From contig NZ_CP074373.1 of assembly GCF_021560035.1 (NCBI RefSeq), positions 2,848,001 through 2,912,000 on the forward strand: a stretch of DNA of 64,000 nucleotides, in the 5' to 3' direction. How positions within the stretch are numbered: position 1 is the first letter of the stretch; the number at the start of each line of letters is the position of its first letter. The notes beneath the pieces are model-generated. The model was given only the letters and a program-made list of their open reading frames with translations, was not told the origin of the DNA and did not search any database. A program made the translations under genes and the position numbers. Shown here piece by piece: positions 1 to 8,482 of the stretch. This DNA comes from Virgibacillus sp. NKC19-16. GTDB taxonomy: Bacteria; Bacillota; Bacilli; Bacillales; Amphibacillaceae.

Positions 1-728
1 AGATCATCTATCGTATATTTAGTAACGTCAGGTTTTACTCCAGCCCCCGTTTCCATTACTTTTGATAAAAGTTCGTTTAATTCGTCACCCGATTCATCAT
101 ACGCTTCTTTCTCTTGTTTGATGAGCTGCTTCATATCAATCAAATCACCTAATTGTCGCTCTAAAATAGCAGCGACTTCCTCGTACGACAGGTTTGACTT
201 CATATTCTCTTGTACCCCTGCCATTTTCATCATTATCTTTCCAAATTGTGAATGTACGGTTTCAGGTTCTTCACTGCCTGGCTCATTATATGCAGATTGT
301 ATTTCATTTTCCGCATGTTTTTCCGCACCAGTCCACTCCATTGATAAAACGGTCTCAGCAAAATCATTCGCATCGAATCGGCAGCCACTTACATCAAGCA
401 CACAAATCGCACATGCCTTTTCAATGCTGAAGCCAAGATTGAAGAATCGGCTGAGCCGACTGTGAAAACCCATCATATTCACACCATATTCCTTAAATTC
501 TTCCGTGTAATATGCCTTAATTACGTCCGGACTAAACTTTTTCCTTACAAACTCACCCAGAGCGAAGTCTTCCGCTTGCATTGTTAATGTCAAAAAGGAT
601 TTTAGTACATGATAGTCACTTATACCCAGCTTTCTTATTCGTTTTAACAATTTTTCATTATCTGTTCGTTCCGTTAAATGTATCGGTTTATGAAGGATCG
701 TATTCGCCCAATCGATTGCCTTTTTCAT
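1..728 (-). CDS. Unknown protein, C-terminus beyond window edge
   Basis: An open frame runs from an ATG at 728 to the first base of the window without a stop, at least 242 codons. It begins MKKAIDWANTILHKPIHL. Its ATG overlaps the TGA stop of the upstream gene (ATGA), so the two are translationally coupled and probably work together. I see a Cys-Ala-Ile-Cys stretch in mid-protein and a Lys/Glu-rich later part with no membrane segment or signal peptide. I do not recognise the family; the context resembles paired immunity or contact-system accessory genes, but nothing in the sequence proves it. The 3' end is missing. Confidence 0.7.
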   Translation of the reverse strand, partial: MKKAIDWANTILHKPIHLTERTDNEKLLKRIRKLGISDYHVLKSFLTLTMQAEDFALGEFVRKKFSPDVIKAYYTEEFKEYGVNMMGFHSRLSRFFNLGFSIEKACAICVLDVSGCRFDANDFAETVLSMEWTGAEKHAENEIQSAYNEPGSEEPETVHSQFGKIMMKMAGVQENMKSNLSYEEVAAILERQLGDLIDMKQLIKQEKEAYDESGDELNELLSKVMETGAGVKPDVTKYTIDD

Positions 729-1222
729 TTGACCGATTGATATATCCCTCGAACAATCACATGCTTTGGAAATCGGCTTTCAAAGAGACATGCTATTGCC
801 AGCAAATAATTATGAAAAGGTTCCCTTTGCGTTTTTCCATCAAAGACATTAACGCTGCCAACCGGAATTTGAAGCTCTTCCTGGTCATAAAATACGTTCC
901 TGTTTATCTCCTCCGCTATAATGTCATCGCTTCCATTTTTAACATTGTCTTTTTTACGATACACTTCAATATCACGTGACAGACTGAATGATTCTCCCGT
1001 TAGCATAGTATCATAGTCACCAACGATATGCCATTTCTGTTGAAGATCTGTATACCCAGTACGGTGTGCATATCTCCACATAACTCCATATGTTTCCCTG
1101 TCAAAGGTATAATCCATGAACGGATAAGCTTTGATCAAATCAATTGATTCCTCGTAAACGTTCTCCCATTCTTCCTTATTGATTTTGCTTGGCAGAATAT
1201 CCATAAAAATATAAACACCCAT
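725..1222 (-). CDS. Unknown soluble protein, 165 aa
   Basis: The start at 1222 (MGVYIFMDILPSKINKEEW) is preferred to an upstream ATG at 1267 because AGGGAGGGG lies just before it, while the upstream ATG has no ribosome site. The protein is rich in aromatic and acidic residues, with no signal peptide or membrane segment. Its stop TGA overlaps the ATG of the next gene, so both are one transcript. I do not recognise the family. Confidence 0.7.
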   Translation of the reverse strand: MGVYIFMDILPSKINKEEWENVYEESIDLIKAYPFMDYTFDRETYGVMWRYAHRTGYTDLQQKWHIVGDYDTMLTGESFSLSRDIEVYRKKDNVKNGSDDIIAEEINRNVFYDQEELQIPVGSVNVFDGKTQREPFHNYLLAIACLFESRFPKHVIVRGIYQSVK

Positions 1223-1403
1223 TTTACCCCTCCCTAATATAGTGAATATTGAGATATTATATTTCATACATTGATACCTGCAACAACCAGAGACAAGGCA
1301 AAACTTGTCCTATGTATACAGATTCTAACCCAGCTGTCTTCAGATAGTAATCATGCCGCAATATTTCCCCCTCCTGAGTTATATTGCGGCATCGACATAC
1401 CAG

Positions 1404-2384
1404 TTATAATGACATTTTCAACTTTTCTATTTTCTCTTTTTCAAGCCCTGTGACCTCAGCGATTAAGTCCAATGGCAGCTCCTTCTTAAGCATGGCTATC
1501 GCCGCTGTTTCCATTGCTTCTTCTTTTCCTGCCTCTTTCCCTTCTTCTCTCCCACGTTTTATCCCCCGCTCTTCCCAGGAAATAGGCAGTTCTAAAATTT
1601 CATCCGGGTTATCCAATTGCTGAACCTCATTCATAAGTTGTTCCTCCTCTTCTTCATTTAATATTAAATATTCCTCAAAAAATCCGATAATTAACCTGGA
1701 TTCTGCTGGGTCTAGCTCCATCCTCACTAACATTCGCAGAAATTCCTTCTTCACCTGCACCTTTTCTTCTTCTGAATACCCCATCTTGCTTAGCAATGCT
1801 GCGGCCGCCGGGTTATCCGATTTGATATAATCCCGCCAGTTATTTTTCCGCAATTCCAACATTAAAAAGTTAAAAATCAAAACATGAAAGAAGGGAAATC
1901 CAATCGAAAATTCATCCTTCTCGTACCGATTTTCATCGTAGCTGAAAACAGCAATAGGTAAAATGGGTTTCCTATACTTATTATACAGTAAACTGAAATA
2001 GTGATACATCCGTTCATGGAAATCAGTTTCTGTATAACTTTGCGGCTCTACATGGATAATTAGAACTGTTTCTACATCTTTTAGCTTTGTTTCCACTACA
2101 ATATCCAATCTTCGGGTTTTGTCATCAATCAGATCTGTAAATACCTCTCCGGGCAATGGAGTAATTGCAGTGAAATCCACATTCCAGTGAACTTCCGGGA
2201 AAAAGGCTTCCAGGAATTCTTCAAAAAATGTGTTGATTAGTTGCTTGAATAGCTGATCATGTTTGGTATACGGTTTCGCTTTTTCTGTAATTGGTTCCTG
2301 TTTGTTGTAATCGGTGGGGTCTTCATTTACCAAGTATTGCTTGAAATCGATAGGAGTTTCTCTAACTTGTGTGTCTGTTGCCAT
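1404..2384 (-). CDS. Rpn-family recombination-promoting nuclease / putative transposase (PD-(D/E)XK)
   Basis: 326 residues. The N-terminal part (about 40-200) has the Rpn/YhgA layout: a DQLFKQLINTFFEEFLEAFF helix, then RRLDIVVETK and VLIIHVEPQS, which supply the Asp and the Glu-x-Gln of the PD-(D/E)XK nuclease core. The C-terminal third is a charged region with an Arg/Gly/Lys/Glu-rich stretch (REEGKEAGKEEAME) common in this family. Rpn proteins in E. coli are Ca-dependent DNA endonucleases linked to horizontal transfer. Here the gene stands alone with no inverted repeats that I can see, so it is a resident nuclease rather than a visible insertion sequence. Confidence 0.8.
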   Translation of the reverse strand: MATDTQVRETPIDFKQYLVNEDPTDYNKQEPITEKAKPYTKHDQLFKQLINTFFEEFLEAFFPEVHWNVDFTAITPLPGEVFTDLIDDKTRRLDIVVETKLKDVETVLIIHVEPQSYTETDFHERMYHYFSLLYNKYRKPILPIAVFSYDENRYEKDEFSIGFPFFHVLIFNFLMLELRKNNWRDYIKSDNPAAAALLSKMGYSEEEKVQVKKEFLRMLVRMELDPAESRLIIGFFEEYLILNEEEEEQLMNEVQQLDNPDEILELPISWEERGIKRGREEGKEAGKEEAMETAAIAMLKKELPLDLIAEVTGLEKEKIEKLKMSL

Positions 2385-2594
2385 TATAACACATCCTTTG
2401 TGATTTATAAGAGGACTTAACGAGGTGTAATTCTAATATCAGTATATCAGAATAAATTTAAGCGAACAAGTGTTTGTGTATGGGTTTTCATGTTAGGGGA
2501 CGAATCACTGTCCCCCATCCCTCAACATGAATTTTTCTACTCCATTAGGGCAAACTAATGAATAAACTTTTAGGTTCAAGGAGGTTTGATTTTT

Positions 2595-2714
2595 ATGGAT
2601 AGCACACAAGAATTTGTAAGGAAATTTCATGAACAGAAGAAGAAAAATGAACAGAATAAAGCGCGAAAAGGTAGTCGAAACCGATCAAATAGATTACCAA
2701 GTAAGCGACATTAA
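2595..2714 (+). CDS. Small basic protein, 39 aa (DUF4023-like)
   Basis: ATG at 2595 is preceded by AAGGAGG at optimal spacing and the frame ends at TAA 2712-2714. The peptide starts MDSTQEFVRKFHEQKKK and is almost entirely hydrophilic, Lys/Arg/Asn rich, ending in LPSKRH. Length, the D-(S/N)-T-x-E-F-V opening and the LPxKxH end agree with the DUF4023 family of small Bacillaceae proteins as I remember it; the function of that family is unknown. A rho-independent terminator follows about 40 bases downstream, which supports a real monocistronic gene. Confidence 0.65.
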   Translation: MDSTQEFVRKFHEQKKKNEQNKARKGSRNRSNRLPSKRH

Positions 2715-2753
2715 TAATTATTTACCACACCCAAGTAATCTTCATAAGCAGAT

Positions 2754-2785
2754 AAAAGCCAAGCCCACCTGAGGCCTGGCTTTTA
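2754..2785 (+). terminator. Rho-independent terminator of the 39-aa gene
   Basis: AAAAGCCAAGCC pairs with GGCCTGGCTTTT across a short loop, with one mismatch, ending in a T run. Confidence 0.75.
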
Positions 2786-2845
2786 CCATTCAACTTAGTA
2801 ATTTTCATAGGGGCAACTCGAGCACTGCCTCCTTTTGGGTATTGA

Positions 2846-2875
2846 GGAAGCAATCGCCCCGTCCCCATGCTTCCC
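2846..2875. repeat. Intergenic palindrome, GGAAGC/GCTTCC family
   Basis: GGAAGCA and TGCTTCC arms enclose a CCCCGTCCCC core. The same arms and core recur near 8073, 11901, 44166, 52782, 54273, 60677, 60729 and 62391. It sits directly downstream of the PTS IIA gene, so it may also end that transcript. Confidence 0.6.
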
Positions 2876-2881
2876 CACAAA

Positions 2882-3214
2882 TCACTCTTCCAATTTCTCA
2901 ATCCGCTTCTCCAACTTCTCCATCATTTTCAATTGCTCAATCATCCGTTTAATCAGCTGGAGTTCAGCTTGTGCGGTCATGAGATGGTCTTGTGCATGTA
3001 TCATGAAAAAGCTTGGGACTGGTTGTTCATCCTGTGTTTGGATGAGTTGGGTTTGGTATTTATGACCTTTTAAAAATTCTTCGTTTGCTTCTTCCAGCAA
3101 CTCACTTGCTTTTTCAAAGTTGTATTCTTCCGCTTCATCCAGCGCTTCATACGCAGCACCGCGGGCATTTCCGCCGTGCAGAATTAACTGTGTCATAATT
3201 TCATCGTAATTCAT
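2882..3214 (-). CDS. PTS lactose/cellobiose-type enzyme IIA
   Basis: 110 residues, the usual length of the LacF/ChbA family. The protein is helical (NARGAAYEALDEAEEYNFEKA) and carries the conserved MIHAQDHLMTA motif near residues 71-80 with the phospho-accepting histidine. It takes phosphate from HPr and passes it to the IIB cysteine. It is the last gene of the operon, 15 bases after the IIC stop, with a GAAGGAG ribosome site. No phospho-beta-glycosidase follows, so the hydrolase for the imported sugar phosphate must lie elsewhere. Confidence 0.9.
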   Translation of the reverse strand: MNYDEIMTQLILHGGNARGAAYEALDEAEEYNFEKASELLEEANEEFLKGHKYQTQLIQTQDEQPVPSFFMIHAQDHLMTAQAELQLIKRMIEQLKMMEKLEKRIEKLEE

Positions 3215-3229
3215 TGTTACACTCCTTCA

Positions 3230-4534
3230 TCATGATGTCTTTTCTTCGGCAGCAGCTTTATTTTCTTCTTCGACAAGCTGTCTATCGTACTTCTTAAAGA
3301 ATGGGTAATAAATTGCTGCTGCGATTGCTACGTTTACAAGCTGTACGATTCCTGCCAGCCATGATCCCCCGGTTGCGATAAATCCACCAAAGAAAACCGG
3401 GACAGTAAATGGTGGCTGCACAATAACAGGCGGCAAAATACCGGTCGCAAATAAAATATAGTTAATGGTCACAATAACAACAGGCCCAAGTACAAATGGA
3501 ATGATTAAAAGCGGATTTAATACAATCGGCACACCAAAAATTAGCGGCTCATTGATATTAAATAATGATGGGATAATTACAGTTTTTCCGACTTGTTTCA
3601 GCTGCGTCGAGGCAGCGAAGAGCAGGAACACAGCTAGTCCCAATGTTGCACCAGATCCACCAAGATGGGTAAACATATGGAAGAATGGCTCTGTAACGAT
3701 ACCGCCCGCTTCTTCCCCCCGGCTTACCGCTTCGGCATTCTCCGCTAAATTGGTCATCCAGAACGGATAGACAACCGAAGATACAACATTCATTCCGTGA
3801 ATTCCGATTGCCCAAAGTACAAGCATGAGCAAAATCATACCAAGTGCTGCCCAATATGAGTTCGATGCAGCAACTAATGGACTAAATAGGTCCAATACTG
3901 CCTGTGGAATCGTTATGCCAAAATTAGCCCATACGATCCAAGACACGATCCATACAAGTGGCAGAATGATCATAAATGGAATGACGGCTCGAAAGGTTCG
4001 CATCACATACGGTGGTACTCCAGCAGGCATCTCAAATGTAACACCTTTTTTTATCAGAAAATTCATTGCTTCTGTTGTGAGAATCCCTAAAATAATAGCA
4101 ACAAACAGCCCCTGGCCTCCCAGATATTGCAAGATTTCCCCAAATGGCACCTGTTCAATATCTGTTACTGGAAATGCAGTCATAAAGAATGCAAGCATAG
4201 AAAGAATACCTGCCATCACTGCATCCATGTCTTTTCGTATCGCCAGACTATACCCGACACCGAACGAAACGGTCAAGGCCATGACCCCAAATGTCAGATT
4301 ATATGGGAACAAAAGCTGAGGCTGTATGGGTTCTACTGCATTTGCCCATGCGTCAATGATCCCCCAGTTCAGTGATGTCGGCGGGTTTGCAATAATCAGG
4401 AAGATGGCTCCCGTAATAATTACAGGTAACGCAAAAATGACGAATGCATCCCGGATTGCCTGCAGGTACGTATTTTGCGCAATCTTACCTAATGGTTCCA
4501 TTAAATGATCTTCAAGCCATTGTTCGAGTTTCAT
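3230..4534 (-). CDS. PTS cellobiose/diacetylchitobiose-type permease IIC
   Basis: 434 residues with about ten hydrophobic segments, typical for the CelB/ChbC group. The family signature region around GIHGMNVVSSVVYPFW and the later NINEPLIFGVPIVLNPLLI stretch (sugar-binding loop) are present. It forms the membrane channel for a beta-linked disaccharide or oligosaccharide. Gene order in the operon is small membrane protein, IIB, IIC, IIA. The exact substrate (cellobiose, chitobiose, lichenan fragments) cannot be told from the sequence. Confidence 0.9.
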   Translation of the reverse strand: MKLEQWLEDHLMEPLGKIAQNTYLQAIRDAFVIFALPVIITGAIFLIIANPPTSLNWGIIDAWANAVEPIQPQLLFPYNLTFGVMALTVSFGVGYSLAIRKDMDAVMAGILSMLAFFMTAFPVTDIEQVPFGEILQYLGGQGLFVAIILGILTTEAMNFLIKKGVTFEMPAGVPPYVMRTFRAVIPFMIILPLVWIVSWIVWANFGITIPQAVLDLFSPLVAASNSYWAALGMILLMLVLWAIGIHGMNVVSSVVYPFWMTNLAENAEAVSRGEEAGGIVTEPFFHMFTHLGGSGATLGLAVFLLFAASTQLKQVGKTVIIPSLFNINEPLIFGVPIVLNPLLIIPFVLGPVVIVTINYILFATGILPPVIVQPPFTVPVFFGGFIATGGSWLAGIVQLVNVAIAAAIYYPFFKKYDRQLVEEENKAAAEEKTS

Positions 4535-4584
4535 CGTTACCCCTCCTTGCCTTATCCCCTTAACAAAGGAGGATAAGGTAGTCT

Positions 4585-4902
4585 TTATTTCATCATTTTT
4601 ATTGCTTGATCTAATACTTTATCCCCGTCCATCAGTGCAAATGCACGCTGATCAACGAGTTCCACAGGTATATTGTGCGCTTCTGCAACTTTTGTTACTT
4701 CTTTTTTCAGGTGGCGTACTTGCGGTTCCAGTAAGGCAACATCGTATTTATCAGCATCTTTTTTAAATTCCCCGGTTCCTCCTGCGTGAGCTTCTACATC
4801 CATACCTCTTTTTTCTGCGGCTTGTTGTACTTTCTGCGCCAATTGGCTGGAAGTTGCACCCCAACTGCACAGAATAACCAATTTAAATTTATCGTTTGCC
4901 AT
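4585..4902 (-). CDS. PTS lactose/cellobiose-type enzyme IIB
   Basis: 105 residues with the phosphorylation loop LVILCSWGATSSQLAQK near the N-terminus; Cys12 is the expected phosphocysteine. The rest is the Rossmann-like IIB fold (KYDVALLEPQVRHL). It receives phosphate from IIA and gives it to the sugar in IIC. It lies 50 bases before the IIC start, in the sigma-54 controlled operon. Confidence 0.9.
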   Translation of the reverse strand: MANDKFKLVILCSWGATSSQLAQKVQQAAEKRGMDVEAHAGGTGEFKKDADKYDVALLEPQVRHLKKEVTKVAEAHNIPVELVDQRAFALMDGDKVLDQAIKMMK

Positions 4903-4913
4903 ATTACCACTCC

Positions 4914-5147
4914 TTAATTATTTTTTACTTTCTTTTGAATTATTTCTTTTGCCATGGTATCAACTTTCTTGTAATGACCCATCAGCCAGCTTGAAAACCA
5001 GCTTGCGACAAAAATAACAATAGAAAAAGCGATACCAAAACCGAGAATAACTCCGGATGAAGGTTTATCGGTGATGAATGCATAGATACCATTTCCGATC
5101 CAAATCAATGAAAACACAGATGCATATATGAAAAGGAATTTTTTCAT
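4914..5147 (-). CDS. Small membrane protein in PTS operon, 77 aa
   Basis: Two hydrophobic segments (about 4-22 and 32-56) and a basic tail rich in Lys. Its ATG at 5147 follows AAAGGAGGG and overlaps the stop of the 18-codon leader (ATGA). It ends 11 bases before the IIB start. I do not recognise a family. Position as the first full gene of a LevR-type PTS operon suggests a helper of the permease, but that is inference. Confidence 0.7.
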   Translation of the reverse strand: MKKFLFIYASVFSLIWIGNGIYAFITDKPSSGVILGFGIAFSIVIFVASWFSSWLMGHYKKVDTMAKEIIQKKVKNN

Positions 5148-5200
5148 CCTATCCCTCCTTTAATTGCTTCCATAGTAGCTTCCAAAATCGCAGCATTCAT
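5144..5200 (-). CDS. 18-codon leader peptide, coupled to next gene
   Basis: ATG at 5200 follows GGAGAAGGGAG and encodes MNAAILEATMEAIKGGIG, ending in TGA at 5146-5144 inside the ATGA of the 77-aa gene. It is the first reading frame after the sigma-54 promoter. It could be a true micropeptide or only a device that loads ribosomes on the next gene. Confidence 0.5.
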   Translation of the reverse strand: MNAAILEATMEAIKGGIG

Positions 5201-5225
5201 TACGATTTCTCCCTTCTCCTATACT

Positions 5226-5243
5226 ATGCAAAAACTATGCCAA
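5226..5243 (-). promoter_or_regulatory. Sigma-54 (-24/-12) promoter of PTS operon
   Basis: On the minus strand TTGGCATAGTTTTTGCAT has the required GG-N10-GC spacing and near-consensus TTGGCA and TTTGCA elements. It lies 26 bases upstream of the leader ATG. The neighbouring activator carries the GAFTGA loop that contacts sigma-54, so promoter and activator support each other. Confidence 0.88.
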
Positions 5244-5327
5244 CATTGGTGTTCGTTTAATAAAACACGTATAAAAGCCGCTATGTCAATACAATGATTT
5301 TTTCCTTCTTTAAGAAATCAACACATA

Positions 5328-5363
5328 AAAAAATGTGTGCAAGGCTGTTTGCACACATTTTTT
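5328..5363 (-). terminator. Terminator of the levR-like gene
   Basis: AAAAAATGTGTGCAA pairs with TTTGCACACATTTTTT around a GGCTG loop directly after the activator stop. The stretch between this hairpin and the sigma-54 promoter is only about 85 bases, so the enhancer sites for the activator should lie here or overlap the hairpin. Confidence 0.8.
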
Positions 5364-8013
5364 AGCGTGATAATTTTACAAGTTCGCGTCTTATTTCTGT
5401 GGGAATCTTCGTATTGAATGTTTCCTCTAAGTCTTGGAAGAAAGGATCCCAAATCTCCTGTTCCTGGTCAGATAGAACCGTTTGGCTGTCGAGCGGAAAA
5501 GAGGAAATAAGCTTATCGTGATCATTTTTCATTTTATTAGAAATGAGCCTGTCAATCATTCCGCCAATATGCATCCACATTCCGAGTTCACGATCATTGG
5601 CCCAATTATAATAATCACGTATTGGAGGGATCCTTTTATCCAGAAGGTCTGCTATCATTTTAGGATTTCCAAAGGTAACGATTTCCTGCAATCCCCTTAC
5701 TATTAATGGATGGATCTCATCTGTGGAAATCTCACTGCTTACGTCAGTCAAAGAATAGGGTTTTCTAGTGATTTCCAGCAGTTTATGCATCCTGGAAATT
5801 CCCTCTTCCTGGAGTAGCTCCCAGGCTGGAATATACGGAATTCCGTCAATCGAAACAGGAACGGTGCCGATAATAGCAATCACCTCATAATATTCCTTTA
5901 GCTCCATGAGCACAGAAGTATCCTTTGATGTAGGGTCAATTCTCACAGTCCTGACTAATACATCTTCATCCATCGCAGAAAGCTGGTTGGCAATCCATGA
6001 TTCCAGAAGCTGTGCAGCACCCTCACCGGTAAAACAAACGGTTGCTATTAGCCTTCGTTTTTGAAGACTTGTCGTTTCTGCCTCTTTTTTCACAAACTTC
6101 AGCATCGCTTGCTTTGTCTCTTCATAAATCCCATCAAGTGTCTGATCCGAAACAAGCGACTGTCTGCCAGCCTCCATCACCATGGATAAGTTTACACTTG
6201 ATAATGTTTGAATCGGAATATTAAGTTCATGCCTGATCGCATCTCCCATAGTGATCAATGATCCGATATCAACCAGTAGCAAAACACCTTTTTCATTTTT
6301 CCAGCCATTAATCGTCTGTATTACCCGCTCATACGTTTCCTCTGCAGAAATATTCAGCGGCATATCAACTGCATGAATAACCTCGTTACCCAGTAAATAA
6401 TTGGCCACTTCAGCCATGGAAGACGCTGTGGATTTTCCATGTGTCACAAGCAGAACCCCTATATTACTTTCTGAAGTCTCCGCATCCCTATGCTGATTCT
6501 CAGGTGTAATAAAATGGGCAATTAATTCAATTTCTTCCTGTGGCAGATCCATTCCGATTTGCTGATGTAAGTGATGTGCAATACGGTTTGCGGCCTGTCG
6601 ATAGGATGCATTAGGGTGAATCATTACAGGGATAGACTCTTTTTTAACGTCTTCACGCAAATGATTCCGGTAATTTTGCAGATGTAAACCAATCACATAG
6701 AGCTGACTGTCTTGAATGGAAAAGGAAAGGATGTCCTGCAACTCACGCTTTGCAGACGCGAGCGCTTGAAATAGGTCATCATCAATTAATTGCTGCCAGC
6801 TGTGCTGATGGATTGGTGGATGTTTATATTTTTGCATTAAATCAGTGATATAATCTTTCACCACGTTTTGTAGATCTTTCTTACTGTTTTGACGAGCCCC
6901 ATCCTTGCTTGTGTCATCCAGGCGTTGGTATATATTTGGAAAATCGCTCTGTTTTACATTTTCTGCATGATTGACTTCAATCTGCTGTGGGGGATTTCCA
7001 TTTTCCCGACGATTAGCCATATCACCAGGAAAATCCTCCAATTTAATGACAACCTCATCTTGCCTGCGGTTCAAATACCGGTAATAGGCTCGCGCACAGG
7101 CAATTTGAATATCACTCTTCAGCTGACCAATATTCCCAGGACATTCGTACGTGAGGAATACCCTGCGACAATCCTGAGCAATGGACAAACGGGCGTTCAT
7201 TTTTGAAGCTTCTTCCCGGAGAAAGTAATCAAGTAGCTCTTCCCGTTCAGAAGCCGTTCGTTCACGTAATGGTGGAATATTTAATTTTATCGAAAACCTG
7301 CGCATCAGTGTCGGAAGCAGAACATCTTCTGGACTCTCTGTCGTAGCACCAATGAAAGCAACATCGGCCTTATTCTCCTGGGTTGCTTCTCCGAGGCGAT
7401 GATACACACCATTGTCGATCAGATAAAATAGCATTTCCTGCCCAGATGGAGGAAGCCGGTGAATTTCATCCAAAAAGAGAATGCCGCCATTCGCCTTTTC
7501 CACTAATCCCACCTTATTTTCCGTCGCACCAGTGAAAGCCCCTTCTTTGATTCCAAAAATCTGTCCGACCAGGAGTTCCGGGTTTTGCGCATAATCTGCA
7601 CAGTTAAACGCGACAAAAGGAATATCACCTGGTCCGTCTGATTTCTCAATTGCCAATTGGGAAAGTTTTTCAGCCATATAAGATTTTCCCGTACCGGTTT
7701 CCCCTGTCAATAGGATTGGGAGTGGTTTGGATGGATATAAAAAAGCTGCCATTCCTGTTTCCAATATGGGATGAAGACTTTCATCCGATCCGATCAAATC
7801 CGGTTCTGCAGTATCTTTATTTGTTGGTGTTTTCACCGAATACCGCACAGGTTTACCAGGTATTTTTACCACCTTATCCACCTTTACCAAATCGTTCAAA
7901 TAACGACTCGCAGTCGAACGATCGATTTCCAGCTGTTCGCCCACCTCATCTGCAGTTACGCTATCCTCGCTCATTTCACCAAGTTGCTTATATATATCCA
8001 TAATTCGACTCAT
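5362..8013 (-). CDS. LevR/ManR-type sigma-54 activator with PRD and PTS EIIA-mannose domains
   Basis: 883 residues. Order: winged-helix domain (about 1-60), AAA+ sigma-54 interaction domain with Walker A GETGTGKS (104-111), the KEGAFTGA loop that touches sigma-54 and Walker B ILFLDEIHRLPP, then a PRD (about 400-520), an EIIA-mannose-like domain with THGKS (about 530-660), a IIB-like stretch and a C-terminal PRD. Such proteins are phosphorylated by HPr and the cognate enzyme II, so the activator fires only when its sugar is passing through the PTS. It is upstream of and parallel to the PTS operon with its own terminator. Closest named relatives in function are LevR of Bacillus subtilis, ManR and CelR. 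Confidence 0.92.
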   Translation of the reverse strand: MSRIMDIYKQLGEMSEDSVTADEVGEQLEIDRSTASRYLNDLVKVDKVVKIPGKPVRYSVKTPTNKDTAEPDLIGSDESLHPILETGMAAFLYPSKPLPILLTGETGTGKSYMAEKLSQLAIEKSDGPGDIPFVAFNCADYAQNPELLVGQIFGIKEGAFTGATENKVGLVEKANGGILFLDEIHRLPPSGQEMLFYLIDNGVYHRLGEATQENKADVAFIGATTESPEDVLLPTLMRRFSIKLNIPPLRERTASEREELLDYFLREEASKMNARLSIAQDCRRVFLTYECPGNIGQLKSDIQIACARAYYRYLNRRQDEVVIKLEDFPGDMANRRENGNPPQQIEVNHAENVKQSDFPNIYQRLDDTSKDGARQNSKKDLQNVVKDYITDLMQKYKHPPIHQHSWQQLIDDDLFQALASAKRELQDILSFSIQDSQLYVIGLHLQNYRNHLREDVKKESIPVMIHPNASYRQAANRIAHHLHQQIGMDLPQEEIELIAHFITPENQHRDAETSESNIGVLLVTHGKSTASSMAEVANYLLGNEVIHAVDMPLNISAEETYERVIQTINGWKNEKGVLLLVDIGSLITMGDAIRHELNIPIQTLSSVNLSMVMEAGRQSLVSDQTLDGIYEETKQAMLKFVKKEAETTSLQKRRLIATVCFTGEGAAQLLESWIANQLSAMDEDVLVRTVRIDPTSKDTSVLMELKEYYEVIAIIGTVPVSIDGIPYIPAWELLQEEGISRMHKLLEITRKPYSLTDVSSEISTDEIHPLIVRGLQEIVTFGNPKMIADLLDKRIPPIRDYYNWANDRELGMWMHIGGMIDRLISNKMKNDHDKLISSFPLDSQTVLSDQEQEIWDPFFQDLEETFNTKIPTEIRRELVKLSR

Positions 8014-8072
8014 ACGATCCGAACCTCATTCTTAAGAAATAATTACTCATGCTTTACGGTTATTATAACATA

Positions 8073-8103
8073 GGGGAAGCATGGGGACGGTTTGCGTGCT
8101 TTC
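8073..8103. repeat. Intergenic palindrome, GGAAGC family copy
   Basis: GGGGAAGCATGGGGACGG with a partial GTGCTTTC arm. It lies in the 470-base gap 8014-8482 between the divergent activator and lipoprotein genes. Apart from this copy and the promoter at 8378 I see nothing in that gap. Confidence 0.55.
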
Positions 8104-8377
8104 TCTTTTTAATTGCTCGTATGTGGATTTATGTGATTCCGGCATCAACCGATGTAGATAATGTGAAATAATTGTACCCACTGGATTGGATAGCATAAAA
8201 ACGTACGAATGGCAGGAAATATGTGACTCAGTTTTAGTTAAATTCTAAGACATAGGCACCTGTATTAAGAGCCCTCCACAAAACAAACATTATGATAATG
8301 TTACTTCCTAACTATTTTAGTAAATAAAGCCTATATAATTATCACCCAACATTTTGACAATAAAATATGAAAAACTA

Positions 8378-8406
8378 TTGACATTATGTATCTAATTAAA
8401 TATACT
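8378..8406 (+). promoter_or_regulatory. Sigma-A promoter of the peptide-binding lipoprotein gene
   Basis: TTGACA at 8378-8383, 17-base spacer, TATACT at 8401-8406. The GTG start is 77 bases further on. Confidence 0.8.
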
Positions 8407-8482
8407 ATCTAATTAATAAATACAAATTTAAAAAAATTACGAAACAAACGTAATTAAACAACCAGAAGGGAAGATAATCACA

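Noticed and set aside
581-979. 132-residue + strand frame
   Set aside because: It is the shadow of the two coupled minus-strand genes, which have ribosome sites and overlap correctly.
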